In this document: one piece after another, positions 16,461 to 24,300 of the stretch
Layout: every line of letters starts with the position of its first letter
Position numbering within the stretch: position 1 is the stretch's first letter
Source of the DNA: Neobacillus niacini
GTDB lineage: Bacteria; Bacillota; Bacilli; Bacillales; Cytobacillaceae
Direction: 5' to 3'
Assembly: GCF_000759675.1 (NCBI RefSeq)
Contig: NZ_BAWM01000152.1
Span: 300,770-364,769 of the forward strand
Length of the DNA stretch: 64,000 nucleotides
The notes under the pieces: generated by a model
Database searches by the model: none
What the model saw: the letters and a program-made list of their open reading frames with translations, nothing else
What the model was told of the DNA's origin: nothing
Position numbers and translations under genes: made by a program

Positions 16461-16582
16461 CATTATCCCCCTGTTTCAGCCATTTTCCCGCGAGTTTCAG
16501 ACATAATCCGGCAAGAATTCGAATTATTCCCGCGACTTTTTATAATAATCCCGCCCATTTAGCTGATAATCCCGCGAGACAG
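16461..16582. repeat. degenerate tandem array, 20-21-nt period (array B)
   Basis: Six units of 20-21 nt, each carrying a TAATCCCGCGA-like core: CATTATCCCCC, CATTTTCCCGCGA, CATAATCCGGCAA, AATTATTCCCGCGA, TAATAATCCCGCC, TGATAATCCCGCGA. It begins ~100 nt before and ends exactly at the stop codon of the hypothetical gene at 16585. The consensus differs from array A, but the period and the GC-core/AT-tail design are the same. Confidence 0.72.
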
Positions 16583-16584
16583 CC

Positions 16585-17001
16585 CTAATGAAGATACTTT
16601 TTCCTGCCACCAAACCGCCGCAGGTAAACAAATTTCCTGAAATCTTCTTCGGTTATTTTTCCATCATATGCAGCAAATAACAAGGACTGGAGCTCGCGAT
16701 AATGCTCCATGACAAAAAGGGCAAACGCCTTCCGTTCGCCCTTTGCCTGTTTTTGAAATTCCTCATCATTGATGATTTCTTCAATCTGATCCTGATAAAA
16801 CTCCCTCGTATCCTCCCATTTTTCCTTTCGATTCTCTAAAATATCGCGAGCATACTCAGGCAATTTTTCAACAACCAAATCGATATACCCTTGAGACCAC
16901 ATAAGCATTTTGTCTTTTTCAGGTAGATCCATGACCATTTTCATCAGTTCGAACGCATCTACTTCTTCACTAGCTGCATATCTTCCCACCTGATTCACCA
17001 T
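16585..17001 (-). CDS. hypothetical cytosolic protein
   Basis: 138 aa from ATG at 17001 (GAGGTG upstream); a TTG nine codons earlier is less likely. Predicted all-helical and highly charged, with MVMDLPEKDKMLMWSQGYID and VYLRRFGGRKKYLH at the C terminus. No membrane segment or cysteine. I do not recognise the family. It is the last gene of an htrA - prsA-like - hypothetical operon, 23 nt after the foldase gene, so a link to envelope protein quality control is possible but unproven. Confidence 0.75.
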   Translation of the reverse strand: MVNQVGRYAASEEVDAFELMKMVMDLPEKDKMLMWSQGYIDLVVEKLPEYARDILENRKEKWEDTREFYQDQIEEIINDEEFQKQAKGERKAFALFVMEHYRELQSLLFAAYDGKITEEDFRKFVYLRRFGGRKKYLH

Positions 17002-17024
17002 TTTCACCTCTTCATGAACAGTTA

Positions 17025-17915
17025 TCAAACTACACTTTCAAGGGAATTTTCAATATCATAATCCTTTTTCTTTTCTTCTAGCCAAGTGGAGTATTCATTT
17101 TCCATTTTTTGACCAATCAAGGTTTCTTTAATATCAGCTTTACTGTCATCAAAATTTGCTTCTTTTGCTTCCTTTTTCTCTTCAACCTTAATAATATGAT
17201 ACCCATAATCTGATTTTACTGGATCACTAATTTCATTAATTGGCAGTGCAAAGGCTACATCCTCAAATTCTGTTACCATCGTACCTTTAGGGAAAAAGCC
17301 AAGCTCTCCGCCATTTTCTTTAGAACCCTCATCGGTTGAATATTCCTTTGCTAATTCTGCGAAATCAGCTCCATCGGTTAGCTTTTGTTTAATTTCCTTC
17401 GCAGTCGCTTCATCTTCAACCAAAATATGACTTGCTTTCACTTGTTCTGCTTCGCCGAAAGTATCCTTATTCTCATCAAAATAAGTCTGTAACTCTTCAT
17501 CGGTAATCTCTATTTGCGGTTCAAGAAGCTTACGTAACGTTAAATAGTTTTTTAATTCTTCTTTAAGGACATCAACCGAAGTATTATTGGACTCCAACAC
17601 CTGGTTAAACACGTCTTCGCCACCATATGATTCTTTTAATTTATTTACTTCTTTATTCAAATCTGCCTCTGATACAGAGACCTTTTGTTTTTTTGCTTCA
17701 GAGGCAACAATTTTATCGGCTATTAATTGTTCAACCGTAGCCGCTCCATATTGCTTCACCATCACATCATACAATTCATCTTTACTGATGGCGTCACCAT
17801 TTATTTTTGCAATGGCTTTATCCTTTGATAATGCTAAGCTTAGAAAAATACCCATTGCTAGAATTAGTACCACTATAATTAAAACTATTTTTTTATTTTG
17901 CTTGATAAAAACCAT
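17025..17915 (-). CDS. PrsA-like membrane-anchored parvulin foldase
   Basis: 296 aa. N-terminal anchor (~residues 9-29, KIVLIIVVLILAMGIFLSLA), a SurA-like N domain, and a parvulin PPIase domain at ~161-250 (VKASHILVEDEATAKEIKQK, then DGADFAELAKEYSTDEGSK, GELGFF, YGYHIIKVEE). Unlike classical PrsA it has no lipobox cysteine, so it should be held by an uncleaved transmembrane helix. Extracytoplasmic folding of secreted proteins is the expected role. It lies 21 nt after the HtrA-type protease gene, pairing a foldase with a quality-control protease. Confidence 0.86.
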   Translation of the reverse strand: MVFIKQNKKIVLIIVVLILAMGIFLSLALSKDKAIAKINGDAISKDELYDVMVKQYGAATVEQLIADKIVASEAKKQKVSVSEADLNKEVNKLKESYGGEDVFNQVLESNNTSVDVLKEELKNYLTLRKLLEPQIEITDEELQTYFDENKDTFGEAEQVKASHILVEDEATAKEIKQKLTDGADFAELAKEYSTDEGSKENGGELGFFPKGTMVTEFEDVAFALPINEISDPVKSDYGYHIIKVEEKKEAKEANFDDSKADIKETLIGQKMENEYSTWLEEKKKDYDIENSLESVV

Positions 17916-17936
17916 TCTTCAGATTGCTCCCTTAGA

Positions 17937-19355
17937 TTATTTCGCTAGCTTAACGTTTACAGTGGTAAGCTTTCCGTCACGATATACTTCAATTTTAATT
18001 TCATCGCCCATTTTTACATCAGAATACAAATACTTTCTTAATTCTGAGGAATTGGCGATTTTTGTACCATTCATGGAAACTATCACATCCTGTGCTTCTA
18101 AACCACCATTTGCTGCTGCGGAATTTGGTTCAACCGCCGTAATCATGACCCCTTCTTTTACACTTTCAGGTAGATTCTCCCAATATAATTGCGGCACTTC
18201 CGATAAATCAGCAAGTCCAATTCCGAGATAAGGTCTATCGACTTTACCATTGTCAATTAATTCATTAACGATTGGAATAAGGTCGTTACTAGGAATGGCA
18301 AATCCTAATCCCTCCACACCGCTATCTGCAATTTTTAAACTGTTAATTCCGATCACTAAACCTTCAGGGTTAATTAACGCTCCACCGCTATTTCCAGGAT
18401 TGATGGCAGCGTCTGTTTGAATAACATTTGTTTCCCAATTTCCCGCTGATGTATTAACGGCGATACTTCTGTTTATCGCACTAACGATACCTTGGGTTAC
18501 CGTTCTAGATAAATCAAGGCCGAGTGGATTTCCGATCGCATACACCTGGTCACCAGGTCGTAGTGTAGAGGAATCACCAAACTGTGCAGTTGCCTCCACA
18601 TTTTTACTATCGATTTTTAAAACAGCTAGATCGGTTAAGGCGTCAGTTCCAACAATTTCTGCACTTACTTTTTCACCGTTATATAACGATACCTCTAATT
18701 TTGTTGCACCCTCCACAACGTGGTTATTGGTGACAATATAGGCAATGTCATTATTCTTTTGAAAAATAACCCCTGAGCCTGTACCTCTTTCAACACTTTG
18801 TGAAGGATTACTTCCATATAATCCGCTGCTTTGCTGCTGCTGATAATTCACGATCCCAACAATCGTTTTTGAAAGATGTTCAACTGTATCTGCTATCGAT
18901 GAGGATGTTTTTACTGATGTTGGCTGAGCCGTTACGGTATTCGCATCGGTATTCTGTTGAACATTTCCAATCGATTGACTTTCTACATTGCTAGAAAAAT
19001 TATCTAAGTAGTCTGTGTATGGCAGCACGGTTAAGGTTAAAACAGAACCCACCACACCTGCAGCTACCATTGACGTAAAACCTTTAACATTTCTTTTTTT
19101 CTTCTTTGCACTGTTTTTCAGCTCGATCCGGTTAATAGGTTGTTCTGATATAACCTCTTCAGAACTTCCTTCTTCCGTTTCTACTACTTTGCTTTCTGGT
19201 TCGTTAGCGATAAAAGCTGATTCACTCTCTCCTTCTTGATTTTGTTGAGTTAATGTTTCATATTCTGGCTTGCTATTATGAACGTCTGAAGTTTCTTCCG
19301 GTGTATGGTCGATTGTTTTGTCTTGTTCCCTTTCAAATTCATCTTTATAATTCAT
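17937..19355 (-). CDS. htrA: HtrA/DegP-type membrane-anchored serine protease
   Basis: 472 aa: acidic cytoplasmic N tail (~1-92), one transmembrane helix (~94-113), trypsin-like domain with His in TNNHVV (~211), Asp in DALTDLAVL (~241) and Ser in NPGNSGGAL (~321), then a PDZ domain (~370-470, PYLGIGL, VEPNSAAANGGL, DVIVSMNG). Degrades misfolded secreted proteins at the membrane face. B. subtilis has three paralogues (HtrA, HtrB, HtrC) and the exact orthologue is unclear. Its neighbours are a PrsA-like foldase and a two-component system, and its upstream region shares a 12-mer with the regulator's promoter. Confidence 0.9.
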   Translation of the reverse strand: MNYKDEFEREQDKTIDHTPEETSDVHNSKPEYETLTQQNQEGESESAFIANEPESKVVETEEGSSEEVISEQPINRIELKNSAKKKKRNVKGFTSMVAAGVVGSVLTLTVLPYTDYLDNFSSNVESQSIGNVQQNTDANTVTAQPTSVKTSSSIADTVEHLSKTIVGIVNYQQQQSSGLYGSNPSQSVERGTGSGVIFQKNNDIAYIVTNNHVVEGATKLEVSLYNGEKVSAEIVGTDALTDLAVLKIDSKNVEATAQFGDSSTLRPGDQVYAIGNPLGLDLSRTVTQGIVSAINRSIAVNTSAGNWETNVIQTDAAINPGNSGGALINPEGLVIGINSLKIADSGVEGLGFAIPSNDLIPIVNELIDNGKVDRPYLGIGLADLSEVPQLYWENLPESVKEGVMITAVEPNSAAANGGLEAQDVIVSMNGTKIANSSELRKYLYSDVKMGDEIKIEVYRDGKLTTVNVKLAK

Positions 19356-19420
19356 ACTCTTTCTACTCCTTTACACTTGAATTTGTGTAATTTATTATCT
19401 TATTTATACTTTAGCCCACA

Positions 19421-19447
19421 AATATGAAAAAACTGTTAACAAACTAT
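19421..19447. promoter_or_regulatory. candidate regulator site upstream of htrA
   Basis: Contains TTAACAAACTAT (19436-19447), which recurs, inverted, upstream of the response regulator gene (21858-21869), and an adjacent TATGAAAA (TTTTCATA on the minus strand, 19423-19430). Shared, non-coding position before both promoters suggests autoregulated control by the two-component system. Confidence 0.45.
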
Positions 19448-19491
19448 AACGGGAATTGGAAATTATTAAGAAAAAAGTTCTATTTTTAATA

Positions 19492-19614
19492 AGAAAAGCG
19501 CAAGCGCCTTGCTCAGCCCCGACAAGCGCTGTAGGGCCTGTGGATGAAGTCACGCTTTTCGACTTCATCCGCAGGACCGAAGCGACCTCGAGGGGCTAGG
19601 CGCTGAAGTTAGAC
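19492..19614. repeat. dispersed repeat, family R, copy 1
   Basis: GC-rich ~123-bp element beginning AAGAAAAGCGCAAGCGCCTT and ending GAGGGGCTAGGCGCTGAAGT-TAGAC, with an internal perfect hairpin GATGAAGTC...GACTTCATC. The same ends recur at 38681-38826 (inverted) and 55805-56075. Non-coding; sits between the htrA promoter and the histidine kinase terminator. Confidence 0.75.
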
Positions 19615-19621
19615 AATTATC

Positions 19622-19654
19622 AAAAATAAAAGCAGCAGGGATCTCCCTGCTGCT
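19622..19654 (-). terminator. intrinsic terminator after histidine kinase
   Basis: AGCAGCAGGGA/TCCCTGCTGCT stem directly after the kinase stop, followed on the minus strand by TTTATTTTTG. Confidence 0.88.
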
Positions 19655-21078
19655 TACTGTTTGAAGGTAATGGTAAATTTCGTACCTTTTCCTTTTTCGC
19701 TTTGTACATCAATCTCTCCGTTATGAAGAAGAACAAGCTGTTTCACAATCGATAGACCTAGACCAAATGCTCCATATGGATTGCTGGTTCTGGAAATTTC
19801 AGATTTGTAAAAACGCCGCCAAATCTTTTCGACTTCATTCGGATCAATTCCAACCCCAGTGTCTTCAACTTCAATTATCGTACCATTTTGTTCCTTTCGT
19901 CCTCTAAGCCAAATCGTACCATCTGAAGTAAATTGAATACTATTCTTTGTAATATTTATCAGAATTTGTACAAGGCGATCATAGTCAGCATTGACCATCA
20001 CCTCTTCGTCTGCCTCAACGATGATTTGAACGTTTTTCTCTTCTCCCTGAACTGACAATTGTTCTTGAATGATTTCTAGTAGTTCTAATAACTGAATATC
20101 TTCCCGAAATAACTGAATTTGATTCGAGCGAATTTTTTCGTAATCTAGGTTTTCATTTACAAGACGAATAAGTCGTTTTGCTTCCTGACTAACTAATTGT
20201 ATTCCTCTTTCTTTATCCTCTTCAGGAATCATGTCATTTTTCAAGCCTTCAATGACCCCGCTAATGGTGGTTAGCGGCGTCCGCATTTCATGTGAAACAT
20301 CAGCCATGAATTGACGTCTGCGATTCTCTAGTGCTTCAATTTCCTCCATCGAATAGTTTAATTTTTTTACCATATGGTTAAAGTCATTGGCTAGTTCACC
20401 AATTTCATCAAAATTAGAGGACGGCACATGTACATGGTAATCTCCAGCAGACACTAGCGATGTAGCTTCACGGAGCCGCTTAATCCGGTTAACATGGATT
20501 TTTGATAGCAGCCAGCTGAGTAAAAAAGATACACCTAATGCAATTAGAATAGTATAAATTAAAAATTGATTCACTTGGTGAATCATAGCACTTGAACCAC
20601 TGATAGGCGAGGTTAACAATATCCCGCCAATAAACCTGTCGCGATTATCAATATAAGGTAAAACAACAAAGGTAACACCATCTTGATCAAATCGCTTATA
20701 ATCACTTTGGACAATAATGGTTTTACCATTTGTAATCTTTTCCCACTCTGAAGGTTTCAACTCAATAGCAGGTCCACTTCTTCCTACAGCATAAAGGTTT
20801 GCCTTTTGATCGAACATACTAAAACTAATTTTTCTTGATCGTAAAACATTACTATATTGACTTATAATTTGATCCGTTGCGATCGGATTTCGTTCAATAT
20901 CCGAAAGGATGGCTTCTCCATAGGAGATCAATTCGTCTGATTTATTTTCATACACCAAATTACCGACATATTGAGAAAACAAAAGACTTAAGACAAGAAA
21001 AGCGACAATAATGATACTAATGTGGCTGATAAACTGTTGAGAAAAGTATTTAATTCTTATCTGTTTGAATCGACTCAT
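19654..21078 (-). CDS. sensor histidine kinase (HAMP, extracytoplasmic sensor)
   Basis: 474 aa from ATG at 21078. Two transmembrane helices (~15-38 and ~170-192) flank a ~130-residue outside sensor domain; then HAMP (~193-245), HisKA with phosphoacceptor His in FMADVSHEMRTPL (~267), and HATPase_c with NITKNSIQF (N box), VEDTGVGI (G1) and FGLGLSI (G2). It overlaps the response regulator gene by ~29 nt, so they are co-translated. Its place next to htrA and a prsA-like gene suggests envelope or secretion stress sensing like CssS, although the sequence is not obviously a CssS orthologue. Confidence 0.9.
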   Translation of the reverse strand: MSRFKQIRIKYFSQQFISHISIIIVAFLVLSLLFSQYVGNLVYENKSDELISYGEAILSDIERNPIATDQIISQYSNVLRSRKISFSMFDQKANLYAVGRSGPAIELKPSEWEKITNGKTIIVQSDYKRFDQDGVTFVVLPYIDNRDRFIGGILLTSPISGSSAMIHQVNQFLIYTILIALGVSFLLSWLLSKIHVNRIKRLREATSLVSAGDYHVHVPSSNFDEIGELANDFNHMVKKLNYSMEEIEALENRRRQFMADVSHEMRTPLTTISGVIEGLKNDMIPEEDKERGIQLVSQEAKRLIRLVNENLDYEKIRSNQIQLFREDIQLLELLEIIQEQLSVQGEEKNVQIIVEADEEVMVNADYDRLVQILINITKNSIQFTSDGTIWLRGRKEQNGTIIEVEDTGVGIDPNEVEKIWRRFYKSEISRTSNPYGAFGLGLSIVKQLVLLHNGEIDVQSEKGKGTKFTITFKQ

Positions 21079-21751
21079 CAAACTTATAACCTACTCCCCA
21101 TACAGTGTGGAAGAATGGCTGCGTCTTTGTTTCTACTTTTTTCCGCAGTCGCTTAATGTGAACATCTACAGTTCGTTCATCACCGTAAAATTGATATCCC
21201 CAAACCCTTTCCAGCAGCTGTTCTCTAGAAAATACCTGCCGCGGATGTTCAACCATATAATATAAGAGATCAAATTCTTTTGGAGTAAGGTTTGTAATGG
21301 GTACCCCATCGACAAGCACTTCACGCGTATTTTTACTAATTTTAAAATGTTCTGACTGCAGGAAATCATTTGTTTGGTTCGTAACTTGAGTTTGATATCT
21401 GCGTGTTACCGCCTTAATTCTCGCCATCAGAGTAAGTGGGCTAAATGGCTTTGTGACATAATCATCTGCTCCCATTTCAAGTCCTAACACTTGATCGGAC
21501 TCGGTATCCTTTGCTGTCAGCATAATAATCGGCACTGTATGTTTTTCTTCCCTTATTTTCCTGCAAATACTTACTCCGTCCATACCTGGAAGCATCCAGT
21601 CGACAATCAATGCGTCCCAAGTCCCTGTTTTAAAAGTGTTGTAACCTTCAAGACCGTCATTCACAAAGGTCCCTTCAATTCCTTCCTTGGCAAAAAACAT
21701 TTCAATCATCGAACACACACTTGTATTATCTTCAATCACGAGTATTTTCAA
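21050..21751 (-). CDS. OmpR-family response regulator
   Basis: 233 aa, TTG start with AAGGAGTG upstream. Receiver domain (1-115): acidic pocket VIEDN, phosphoacceptor Asp in IVDWMLPGMDG (~52), Thr in MLTAKD, Lys in TKPFSP (~102). Winged-helix effector domain (~135-228) with LTPKEFDLLYYMVEHP and RTVDVHIKRLRKK. Operon leader with the sensor kinase; probably drives htrA and its own operon, given the shared promoter 12-mer. A CssR-like role is an inference from context. Confidence 0.92.
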   Translation of the reverse strand: MKILVIEDNTSVCSMIEMFFAKEGIEGTFVNDGLEGYNTFKTGTWDALIVDWMLPGMDGVSICRKIREEKHTVPIIMLTAKDTESDQVLGLEMGADDYVTKPFSPLTLMARIKAVTRRYQTQVTNQTNDFLQSEHFKISKNTREVLVDGVPITNLTPKEFDLLYYMVEHPRQVFSREQLLERVWGYQFYGDERTVDVHIKRLRKKVETKTQPFFHTVWGVGYKFDESIQTDKN

Positions 21752-21795
21752 AATCCGTCCACTCCTTGCAAAAAACTCTTCTTTTCTTCAGTTTA

Positions 21796-21869
21796 AACTT
21801 TTTTTTTTTCATATCAACTATATCGTAAAATCTTCCCGGCTATTTAATAATTTGTTCATAGTTTGTTAA
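21796..21869. promoter_or_regulatory. candidate autoregulatory site upstream of response regulator
   Basis: Holds ATAGTTTGTTAA (21858-21869), the exact inverse of the 12-mer before htrA, followed upstream by a second half-site TTTGTTCATA (21851-21860), plus a TTTTCATA octamer near 21805-21813. AT-rich, non-coding, directly ahead of the two-component operon. Confidence 0.42.
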
Positions 21870-21876
21870 TATCCCC

Positions 21877-21910
21877 ATGAAAAAGAGGTCTGGAAATTTC
21901 CAGACCTCTC
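21877..21910 (-). terminator. intrinsic terminator after quinone reductase
   Basis: Perfect stem GAGGTCTGGAAA/TTTCCAGACCTC followed on the minus strand by TTTTTC; it lies beyond array C. Confidence 0.88.
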
Positions 21911-22010
21911 AAATTTCTCGATTCTACGAATTTATCTGCGATTTTAAAAATTTTTTCTGAGAATAAAATTCATATCTGCTTTAATCCGAATATATCCGCT
22001 TGGTCGAATT
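21911..22010. repeat. degenerate tandem array, ~20-nt period (array C)
   Basis: Five weak units of 19-21 nt: AAATTTCTCGATTCTACG, AATTTATCTGCGATTTTAAA, AATTTTTTCTGAGAATAAAA, TTCATATCTGCTTTAATCCG, AATATATCCGCTTGGTCG. Shared core is ATNTCTGCGA-like. It lies immediately after the stop of the quinone reductase gene and before its terminator, so it should be transcribed in that mRNA's 3' UTR. Confidence 0.6.
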
Positions 22011-22012
22011 AA

Positions 22013-22987
22013 TTAAGGTTCTAATATTAACTTACCAGTCGTTTTTCGTGATTGTAATAACCGATGTACATCTGCCGCTTCCTCTAGCGGGAACACACCG
22101 CCAATCGTAAGCTTCAGCTTTCCTTCACCAAGATAGGTAAGCAATTTTACTAAACTAGGCTGCAGCAACTCATGTCGTCTCATAATCTGCGGCAGGAAAA
22201 AGCCCATAACAGATTGATTTCGAGCCATAAGTGAAGACGGATACATTCTGCTCTGCTCCCCGCTGGCTGCACCAAACACAACCAGACGGCCAAAGGCGGC
22301 TAGACATTTTAATGTTTTATTGAAAACATCGCCGCCTACCATCTCAAGTGCCACATCTACTCCTTTTCCTCCGGTTGCTTCAAGAACTTGTTCTACCCAG
22401 TTTGACTCTGTGTAGTTTACAAGTACATCCGCACCCATCTGACGTGCGAGTTCTAATTTTTCAGCAGAACTTGCGGTTGCAATGACTTTCCCAGCACCAA
22501 ATAGCTTTGCCAATTGTACCGCTAGAGTTCCTACACCACCGGCTGCTGCATGAACAAGAACGGTTTCTCCCTTCTCCATTCGCCCCATCGTTGTTAACAC
22601 ATGATAGGCACTTAATCCTTGTAGCGGAAGAGCAACTGCATTCTGAAAATCTAATTGCTCAGGAAGCGGAATCAGTGCGCGCTCATCGGCAAGAGCGAAT
22701 TCTGAATATCCACCTGATTCAATTAACGTAACAACCCTCATCCCTGGATTAACACTAGTTACCTTTTCTCCAACAGCCGCTACCACCCCTGCGATTTCAG
22801 CACCGGGAATAAAAGGAAGAGGTGTTTTTACCACATATTGTCCTTCCCTTCTTGCTGTATCTGCATAATTGACGCCAATTGCCTTAATTTCAATTAGCAC
22901 TTCACGTCCTGTTGGAACAGGTCTATCAATCTCAACGATTTCTAATACTTCAGGTCCGCCATATTCTTGTAATCGAACTGCTTTCAT
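22013..22987 (-). CDS. zinc-type NADPH:quinone oxidoreductase
   Basis: 324 aa of the medium-chain dehydrogenase/reductase superfamily, QOR branch, without zinc-binding cysteines. N-terminal GroES-like domain (MKAVRLQEYGGPEVL), Rossmann motif HAAAGGVGTLAVQLAKLFGA (~149-168), then QMGADVLVNY and GKLILEP at the C-terminal end. It reduces quinones or enones with NADPH. Last gene of the acyl-CoA catabolic cluster; an enoyl-CoA hydratase remnant immediately precedes it. ATG with GGGAG 7 nt upstream. Confidence 0.9.
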   Translation of the reverse strand: MKAVRLQEYGGPEVLEIVEIDRPVPTGREVLIEIKAIGVNYADTARREGQYVVKTPLPFIPGAEIAGVVAAVGEKVTSVNPGMRVVTLIESGGYSEFALADERALIPLPEQLDFQNAVALPLQGLSAYHVLTTMGRMEKGETVLVHAAAGGVGTLAVQLAKLFGAGKVIATASSAEKLELARQMGADVLVNYTESNWVEQVLEATGGKGVDVALEMVGGDVFNKTLKCLAAFGRLVVFGAASGEQSRMYPSSLMARNQSVMGFFLPQIMRRHELLQPSLVKLLTYLGEGKLKLTIGGVFPLEEAADVHRLLQSRKTTGKLILEP

Positions 22988-23002
22988 GTTAAAACTCCCT
23001 TT

Positions 23003-23112
23003 CTATCTGCCTTTATATACTTGCTTTTTTTTTCCTTAAAGGCATCGACGCCTTCCTTGTGGTCTTCCGTTTGTACCATTAGCACTTGTGTCAGCCGTTC
23101 TTCTTCTAGGAG
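23003..23112 (-). pseudogene. 3' remnant of an enoyl-CoA hydratase gene
   Basis: Directly after the phosphotransferase stop the minus strand reads LLEEERLTQVLMVQTEDHKE, then GVDAFKEKK, the C-terminal signature of enoyl-CoA hydratase/isomerases. In a nine-A run the frame slips, and the other frame gives KKKQVYKGR and a stop at 23003. Only the last ~36 codons remain, and no start or hydratase active site is left. So an internal deletion in the operon removed the gene, and a homopolymer frameshift followed or accompanied it. Confidence 0.75.
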
Positions 23113-24189
23113 CTACAACTCTCCAGAAGCAACCTTGACAGCATGCTCAATTAACATTTTTGCTTTATAGTTAAAGTTAGCAAACCGAAGATCATTGGTT
23201 TGCCCTTTCTTATAACGGTAATAGATTTGTTGACATATAACGGCTAACTTAAAGTAGGAGAAGGTTAAATAAAAGTTCATATCGGTAACATCCCGGCCGC
23301 TTTTCTTCGCATAAAGCTCAATAAATTGCTTTCTTGTAAAAAAACCATCGTTTACTGTCACCGGCGCTTTTCCTAGCCCCTTTTTTAAATCCTCTGGGTC
23401 ATCGGCTTGATTCCAATAGCCCATCGCTACACCCAGGTCAGCAAGCGGATCCCCCACGGTTGTCATTTCCCAATCAAAAAGTCCAACCATTTCAGATAGG
23501 TTCTCATTAAACATCGCGTTATTAAACTTGTAGTCATAGTGAATGATTGCAGCGGCTTGCTGGAGTGGAATATTCTCTGTCAGCCATTTTTCCAGGGAAT
23601 CCACAGCATCAACTTCATCGGTTTTTGCCCGTTCATAACGAGCAATCCAACCATGGACTTGTCTTTCAGTGAATCCAGCTGGCTTACTGATCGCTCCCAG
23701 TCCAGTTTCTTTATAATTAATCCCGTGAAGCTCCACTAATTTATTGACCATTACTTCTGATAGCTGTTGACAATGCTCCGTTGTTACGGTTCTTTCCTCT
23801 GGAAAGGATGTATCAATGACGATACCGTTTTTTCGTTCCATGATAAAAAATGAACTTCCGAAAATTTCTTGTTGATTGGAAAATAGGATTGGCTTCGGTG
23901 TGACTGAAAAGACTGGATGAAGCTCAGAGATGATTTTATATTCTCTTTCCATATCATGTGCTTTAGGTGCAACAGGTCCTAACGGCGGGCGTCGTAGCAC
24001 AGCTTCCCATTCACCGATTTTAATTTGATACGTTAAGTTAGAATGACCCGCGGAAAATTGCAGAATTTCAAGGGGGCTATTTGGCAAATTTTCAATATTG
24101 CTCCGTAAAAATTGTTCTAAAACTTCTAAATTTAATTCTTCCCCTTTACGGACTGGAATTGTATCCTTACTCATTTGATGGGGCATCAT
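23113..24189 (-). CDS. phosphotransferase family protein (APH / ACAD10-like)
   Basis: 358 aa, aminoglycoside-phosphotransferase/choline-kinase fold. ATP loop region FSAGHSNLTYQIKIG (~45-60), catalytic Brenner motif IIHYDYKFNNAMF (~213-225) and metal-binding LFDWEMTTVGDPLADLG (~236-252). Bacterial homologues of the ACAD10/ACAD11 kinase domain sit in fatty-acid and hydroxyacid degradation operons, as here, rather than conferring drug resistance. Two adjacent ATG codons after GGGAGGG make the start ambiguous by one codon. A TetR-type operator candidate lies 40 nt upstream. Confidence 0.86.
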   Translation of the reverse strand: MMPHQMSKDTIPVRKGEELNLEVLEQFLRSNIENLPNSPLEILQFSAGHSNLTYQIKIGEWEAVLRRPPLGPVAPKAHDMEREYKIISELHPVFSVTPKPILFSNQQEIFGSSFFIMERKNGIVIDTSFPEERTVTTEHCQQLSEVMVNKLVELHGINYKETGLGAISKPAGFTERQVHGWIARYERAKTDEVDAVDSLEKWLTENIPLQQAAAIIHYDYKFNNAMFNENLSEMVGLFDWEMTTVGDPLADLGVAMGYWNQADDPEDLKKGLGKAPVTVNDGFFTRKQFIELYAKKSGRDVTDMNFYLTFSYFKLAVICQQIYYRYKKGQTNDLRFANFNYKAKMLIEHAVKVASGEL

Positions 24190-24228
24190 ATCCCTCCCTA
24201 CTATTCTAAAAATTCAGTCTCTTCAATT

Positions 24229-24248
24229 CATACCAACTGGATAGTATG
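24229..24248. promoter_or_regulatory. TetR-type operator candidate, site 1
   Basis: CATACCAACTGGATAGTATG, a near-palindrome (CATAC...GTATG) differing by one base from the reverse complement of the site at 28704-28723. It lies between the TetR gene and the phosphotransferase gene, in front of the latter. Confidence 0.75.
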
Positions 24249-24300
24249 CAATAGTGAAAGAAGAGTTTAGCTGTTAGACAAAACCCTCCATGAAATTTTA

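Noticed and set aside
23113-24189. Aminoglycoside phosphotransferase as antibiotic resistance gene.
   Set aside because: Gene context (acyl-CoA dehydrogenase, ligase, SDR, TetR) and ACAD10-like features point to lipid or acid catabolism.
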